Assembly (NCBI GenBank): GCA_922989275.2
Contig: OV277858.1
Span: forward strand, 100,922,794 to 100,986,793
Origin: Gari tellinella
Taxonomy: Eukaryota > Mollusca > Bivalvia > Cardiida > Psammobiidae
Direction of reading: 5' to 3'
DNA length: 64,000 bases
Shown here: positions 60,410 through 64,000 of the stretch, piece after piece
Numbering within the stretch: position 1 is the first letter of the stretch
Layout of the letters: every line of letters begins with the position of its first letter
The notes under the pieces: model-generated
Told to the model about the DNA's origin: nothing
Database searches by the model: none
What the model saw: only the letters and a program-made list of their open reading frames with translations
Position numbers and translations under genes: made by a program

Positions 60410-63169
60410 CTAAGAGCTACTATTTTTTCTATCGAGTTGCATGAGCACTTCTCTGGGTATCACTGCTACAAACTCTTCAAACGTGGTCGTTACACTGTCA
60501 CTATCAGCTGGCGATACAGCACCGGAAGTATTGGCACTTGTGTTTCTACTCTTAGCAGGAGTTAGCAGTTCATTGGTACTAGTGCTTGAGACAGTCTCAC
60601 TGTTACTCGGAATCTCAACACTTAAATCTTCCCTATAGTTTTCCCCATTCCTTCTTTCCAGTATAGAACTTACTCTATCCAAAGGATCTGGGCTATTTTT
60701 ACGAATTGGCGAAATGGTTTCTTCCGTAAACACAAACTCTTCTTCAGTTTCAATCACAATTGAAGACGTACTATGTCTAGCACTACTGCTGTCGTTTTCC
60801 CATTCAGAAATATCATTACCAGAACTCCCCCTACTCTTAGCAGTTGTAGAAGATTCTGAAAAATCCAGTTGTGTTTTAGATTTCTTTTCTAGCGGTGAGA
60901 AGTCCATTGAGGGAAGCGGAAGCTTTGGTGATAAAGGACTCTCTGATGGAAGTCTTTCTGAGGGCAGAGAGGTTGGAGGTGAAGCTTGAGGTTTCCTCTC
61001 AGGTTCCACAGAAGCAGAATCACAATTAATTTCTACACCCTTACTCTCATTAGACTGAGATGATTCATGGGGCAATTCAATTTCAATGGTATCAGTTTGT
61101 TTATTAATCACAGCAGATTCTATTGGTTCCTCTTGAACTGGATCTTCTATTGCTTCATGAACTGTCTCTGCTATTGCTTCATGAACTGTTTCTTGTATTG
61201 CTTCTTCTTGAACTCTCTGTTGAACTACAACTTGTGGTTCAGTTACAGCTGACTCAGTCACTTGTTGATGTTCAACAGTCTCTGTATGAGGCTCAGATGT
61301 TACAGTCTCATTCACATGCTCAGTCATACTGTTCTGAATTACTTGTTGCAGCTGAACACTTTCACTCATGTCATGATGAGGACTACTTTCGAAAAACCCA
61401 TCTGGATTATCTTCACCTAAAGGAGTCTCTGGAGGACTTGGGTTTTCCTCTAATGCCATTTGAATCATTCGCATTTCTTCATAGTCCAAATGACTTGTGT
61501 CTATTGTCATCCCAAGACCATTTAAACGCTCCATCACAAGATTAACATTCTGATGAATATCAGTATTGTCAACTTCATGAAATGATGGCCGACGTTCAGG
61601 AGCTGTATTTGAAATATTACTTGCACGTTCAGCCCTTTCTCTTTCTGCAATCCTCCTTTGCCTCATTTCCATCATGGCAGGATTCTGAGCACGTATTTGA
61701 GGAGCAAAGGTGAGTTTATATGTGAGCTGCTGGTTTCTGAGCTGGTCCATAATATTGACTTCAGGAGGAGCCTCCTCTGGAGGATTCAGTTTATCCATGT
61801 CAATTCCATCATACAATGATGCAACTTCCTTTGCTGTGACAAGTTTTTCAATGTTTGGTCTTGGCCTTGGTTTTGTGTATAGACTGACAGATTGATATTT
61901 TTCGTCTATTATCTCTGGAGTCAGCATGCCATCACCAGTATCCCCATCACAGTTTGTGTCCCTAGTTTTCAGTGTTTTTATATGCTCATTCAGTTTTGTG
62001 TAACGATCTGTATGGTCTCCAATAAAACTAGAAATGAGTCCATCGTCAGCTTCTGTGTTACCTTTCTCACCATTTTGAACAACTATTTCTGGAATTTTCT
62101 GTTTTGCTTTTAATGCTCTAATCAATTGTCTGTTTTCTTTTATCCAATGTACATGGCCATGTTTATCTACAAAGATCACTGTCTCTTCATCCACACCTAG
62201 GATAGGTATAGTTTCATTCTTGGTAATTGTTACCTGTCTACTGTAGCTTGGTCTAGGAGAATTGAAGTAAGAATTTGTTGAAGAAGAGAGTGGATCTTCA
62301 TTACCTTCTACTAGTGTACTCTCTTGCAGCCTGGAGGGTACTACATAATCATCAGTGGCTCTTCGCTCTATCTCCAGGGCTTCCTTCACATTACTATCTA
62401 CACCTTGTATTGTTCTTCTTCTAAATCTAGAATCTCTATCTCGCCGTGTTGAACTTCTTATTAAACTACTCCCATTGGTCACAGAGGAGACATTTTGTCT
62501 GAGAAAGCTAGTTGGTGAGTTTCTTGTTTCACGAGATGCAAGAACTGTGGGTCTAGGTGTCTCAGGCAATTCATACGTATCGAAAGACCTTGAAAATGCA
62601 TCTGACAAACTTGATACTAAATCTTGTGTGTTCCGTCTCATTGTTCTTGGTGTACTGGATCCAGACCCTGAATCTGAGCCACTCTGTGTGACTGCTCTTG
62701 ACCCTAATGGTAAGGTATCAGACTGTCGCCTGCCTAGTCTTGGACTGGTCGTTAGATTTTCATTACTGCCTGTCCTGCGCGGTCCAAATATGTTCTGGCG
62801 GGTAGCTTCAAACCTGTCTCTATAACTTCTCGCATCATCAACTCCCCCAGTTGAAGAAACATCAAAACTACTTGATCGAACAGGAGTTCTTTGAATGTAA
62901 GTTGAGTAAGACAGCCTTTCAGAACTCCTGTTGGGCTGAGTGGTTTGTCTCATCAGCCGTTCCCGCCGTGTAAGCCTGGGATTAGTAGTTTGTACTTGCT
63001 CCTGTGGAGCTGATTCTCCTCCCTCATTGCGACGAGCTTGTCTTTGTTCACGAATTTGTTGTAATTGTGACACTGAATCATTCCCAGTAGACTGATTGTT
63101 CCCACCGGACTGATCGTCAGGTATTATAGAGTCAAAGTACCGGGCTGTTATACTGGATATGTCTGTCAT
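60410..63169 (-). CDS. Large disordered protein, 919 aa, unrecognised
   Basis: One uninterrupted frame. I start at the first ATG (63169, MTDISSITARYFDSII); the frame is open a few codons further only through a TTG. Residues 33-75 are Gln/Arg-rich (QLQQIREQRQARR, RLTRRERLMRQ). RRTGSNENL, RLGRRQSD and TMRRNTQD near 131, 145 and 176 are RRxS/T-type sites. The best ordered stretch is about 325-365 (VIFVDKHGHVHWIKENRQLI), then 440-515 with a charged helix (MRQRRIAERERAERA). Residues 605-685 are a Glu/Gln/Val repeat (TVHEAIAETVHEAIEDPVQE). The tail is Ser/Glu/Pro-rich and ends PREVLMQLDRKNSSS before TAG. No signal peptide or membrane span. The general design resembles the 1343-aa frame on the same strand 36 kb downstream, including a similar RSGSESDNL / RTGSNENL motif. 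Its function is unknown; a cytoplasmic scaffold is possible. Confidence 0.9.
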   Translation of the reverse strand: MTDISSITARYFDSIIPDDQSGGNNQSTGNDSVSQLQQIREQRQARRNEGGESAPQEQVQTTNPRLTRRERLMRQTTQPNRSSERLSYSTYIQRTPVRSSSFDVSSTGGVDDARSYRDRFEATRQNIFGPRRTGSNENLTTSPRLGRRQSDTLPLGSRAVTQSGSDSGSGSSTPRTMRRNTQDLVSSLSDAFSRSFDTYELPETPRPTVLASRETRNSPTSFLRQNVSSVTNGSSLIRSSTRRDRDSRFRRRTIQGVDSNVKEALEIERRATDDYVVPSRLQESTLVEGNEDPLSSSTNSYFNSPRPSYSRQVTITKNETIPILGVDEETVIFVDKHGHVHWIKENRQLIRALKAKQKIPEIVVQNGEKGNTEADDGLISSFIGDHTDRYTKLNEHIKTLKTRDTNCDGDTGDGMLTPEIIDEKYQSVSLYTKPRPRPNIEKLVTAKEVASLYDGIDMDKLNPPEEAPPEVNIMDQLRNQQLTYKLTFAPQIRAQNPAMMEMRQRRIAERERAERASNISNTAPERRPSFHEVDNTDIHQNVNLVMERLNGLGMTIDTSHLDYEEMRMIQMALEENPSPPETPLGEDNPDGFFESSPHHDMSESVQLQQVIQNSMTEHVNETVTSEPHTETVEHQQVTESAVTEPQVVVQQRVQEEAIQETVHEAIAETVHEAIEDPVQEEPIESAVINKQTDTIEIELPHESSQSNESKGVEINCDSASVEPERKPQASPPTSLPSERLPSESPLSPKLPLPSMDFSPLEKKSKTQLDFSESSTTAKSRGSSGNDISEWENDSSSARHSTSSIVIETEEEFVFTEETISPIRKNSPDPLDRVSSILERRNGENYREDLSVEIPSNSETVSSTSTNELLTPAKSRNTSANTSGAVSPADSDSVTTTFEEFVAVIPREVLMQLDRKNSSS

Positions 63170-63280
63170 TTCGCTTTTCAAAATTGTTCACATCAAAATG
63201 GAAATCTTGTCAATCAATGTTTGTGATGCAACAGCAGAAGGCAACATGTTGCTTTGAGTCAGAAAACAGATACTCTTTCT

Positions 63281-63289
63281 ATATATAAC
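63281..63289 (-). promoter_or_regulatory. Candidate TATA box
   Basis: GTTATATATAG on the minus strand lies about 112-120 nt upstream of the ATG at 63169. A second TATATAT lies at about 63310-63317. Either could place a start site near 63250-63285. Splicing from a more distant first exon (donor-like GAGTAT|GTAAGG near 63385) is an alternative. Confidence 0.3.
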
Positions 63290-64000
63290 ACGTACAGTCT
63301 CTTGTTCATCGATATATAGAAAGTCTTTAAGCACTTAAAGAGTGTATGTCTTTCAGTGGACAAACAATTTTGCAGCACTAACCTTACATACTCGTAACCT
63401 TCCACAAAGGCTTTGTTTACTACATTTCTCTCCTGTTATCCATATAACACAGCCTCTGTTCCTACACACAACCAGCCCACATGTAGATTACTCGATCTCC
63501 TATAAACACACCGGCTGGTCTATTGAGCAGATAATCACTGAGCCGTGAATTGTCCACTACCCTGTACAAGGTTAACACTAAAACCTTTACTTTTCAAACA
63601 CAGACTGGCTAACTTTGATCTACTGGATAATCTTGTGACGTCTTACGAACCTGGCGTTATATTCTTAATCTCTTTCCTACACAAGTCTTCTTTAAAAACA
63701 ACCAATAGTCTACATACATATATAGTCCAGGTTTGATTGGTTAAAAAAAATACTCTGCTCCACTGTCCCAATATGTCATACTGATAGCCTGCACTTTATT
63801 TGTCCTTTTATGACCATGTCTATCTCGCCATAACCTCGAATCATTGGATCAAAGATGTCCAAGGCTGTAATCCAGGGAATACACTATTTTACCAATTGGT
63901 TTTTGATCTCCATTTAAAACGGTGTGTGTAAACACATTCGCGCACACCTGCTGGGGCATATCGATGAATTATTCATGAGGCGACACTATTACGGTTTGCA
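63290..64000. other. 5' flank of the 919-aa frame
   Basis: Free of the MITE families that crowd the rest of the window. TCGCCATAACCTCGAATCATTGG and AAACGGTGTGTGTAAACACA are unremarkable. No coding exon is supported. Confidence 0.35.

Noticed and set aside
60441..62825. Plus-strand open frames within 60410-63169
   Set aside because: Antisense shadows of the 919-aa frame.
60410..63181. Start of the 919-aa frame at 63181
   Set aside because: That codon is TTG; the first ATG in frame is at 63169 and is the likelier start in an animal.
1..64000. CRISPR array or bacterial operon
   Set aside because: The many spaced similar hairpins are MITEs with their own ends; spacers, cas genes and ribosome-binding patterns are absent.

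Overview
This window is from an animal nuclear genome, most likely a bivalve mollusc (inference). It is AT-rich, with small candidate exons in long introns, no operons and no bacterial signals. It carries a tRNA-like SINE, a truncated retroposed tail ending in CAACT repeats, GACA/GACG microsatellites and very many short inverted-repeat elements of kinds I associate with bivalve genomes. I cannot fix the species; a heterodont clam or dreissenid is my guess.

Coding content is all on the minus strand. Two very long uninterrupted frames stand out: 24283-20252 (1343 aa) and 63169-60410 (919 aa from the first ATG). Both encode mostly disordered, Ser/Lys/Glu-rich proteins with an Arg/Gln-rich helix near the N terminus, several RRxS-type phosphosite-like motifs and their own stop codon. 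I recognise neither. Small candidate exons with good splice signals lie downstream and between them. The best are 5148-4997 and 1135-1091, which join in phase. The remaining five (33807-33773, 40507-40481, 48972-48945, 8366-8316 and the 12012-11964 / 2014-1969 pair counted together) are weaker. Either the window holds two genes, or one large gene runs off the left edge with the big frames as alternative 5' or terminal exons. The sequence alone does not decide.

Nearly everything else is small non-autonomous DNA transposons (MITEs). I sort them by ends. TTAA-A, TTAA-B and TTAA-C end in TTAACCC-type repeats, as in piggyBac-like elements. TA-D, TA-E and TA-M begin TACAGT or similar and fit Tc1/mariner-like elements. 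hAT-F and hAT-G begin CAGGGCT. There is one GGGCCCGTTTCAT element, one 1.1 kb element, and a possible 7.4 kb unit bounded by 27-bp inverted repeats. Almost every family has a near-perfect palindrome of about 60-80 bp at its centre, and the same palindrome can occur between unrelated ends. TTAA-A alone has about forty full or partial copies. Nested insertions give a relative chronology.

Layout: 0-5.2 kb, downstream exons, a 180-bp tandem repeat with an estrogen-response-element-like palindrome, and MITEs. 5.2-20 kb, MITEs, a 175-bp tandem repeat and two weak exons. 20.2-24.3 kb, first large coding frame. 24.3-60.2 kb, dense MITEs, the possible 7.4 kb unit (35.6-43.0 kb), a 1.1 kb element (44.8-45.9 kb) and a SINE (49.3 kb). 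60.4-63.2 kb, second large coding frame. 63.2-64 kb, probable 5' flank of that frame. I found no RNA genes, CRISPR arrays or intact transposase genes.
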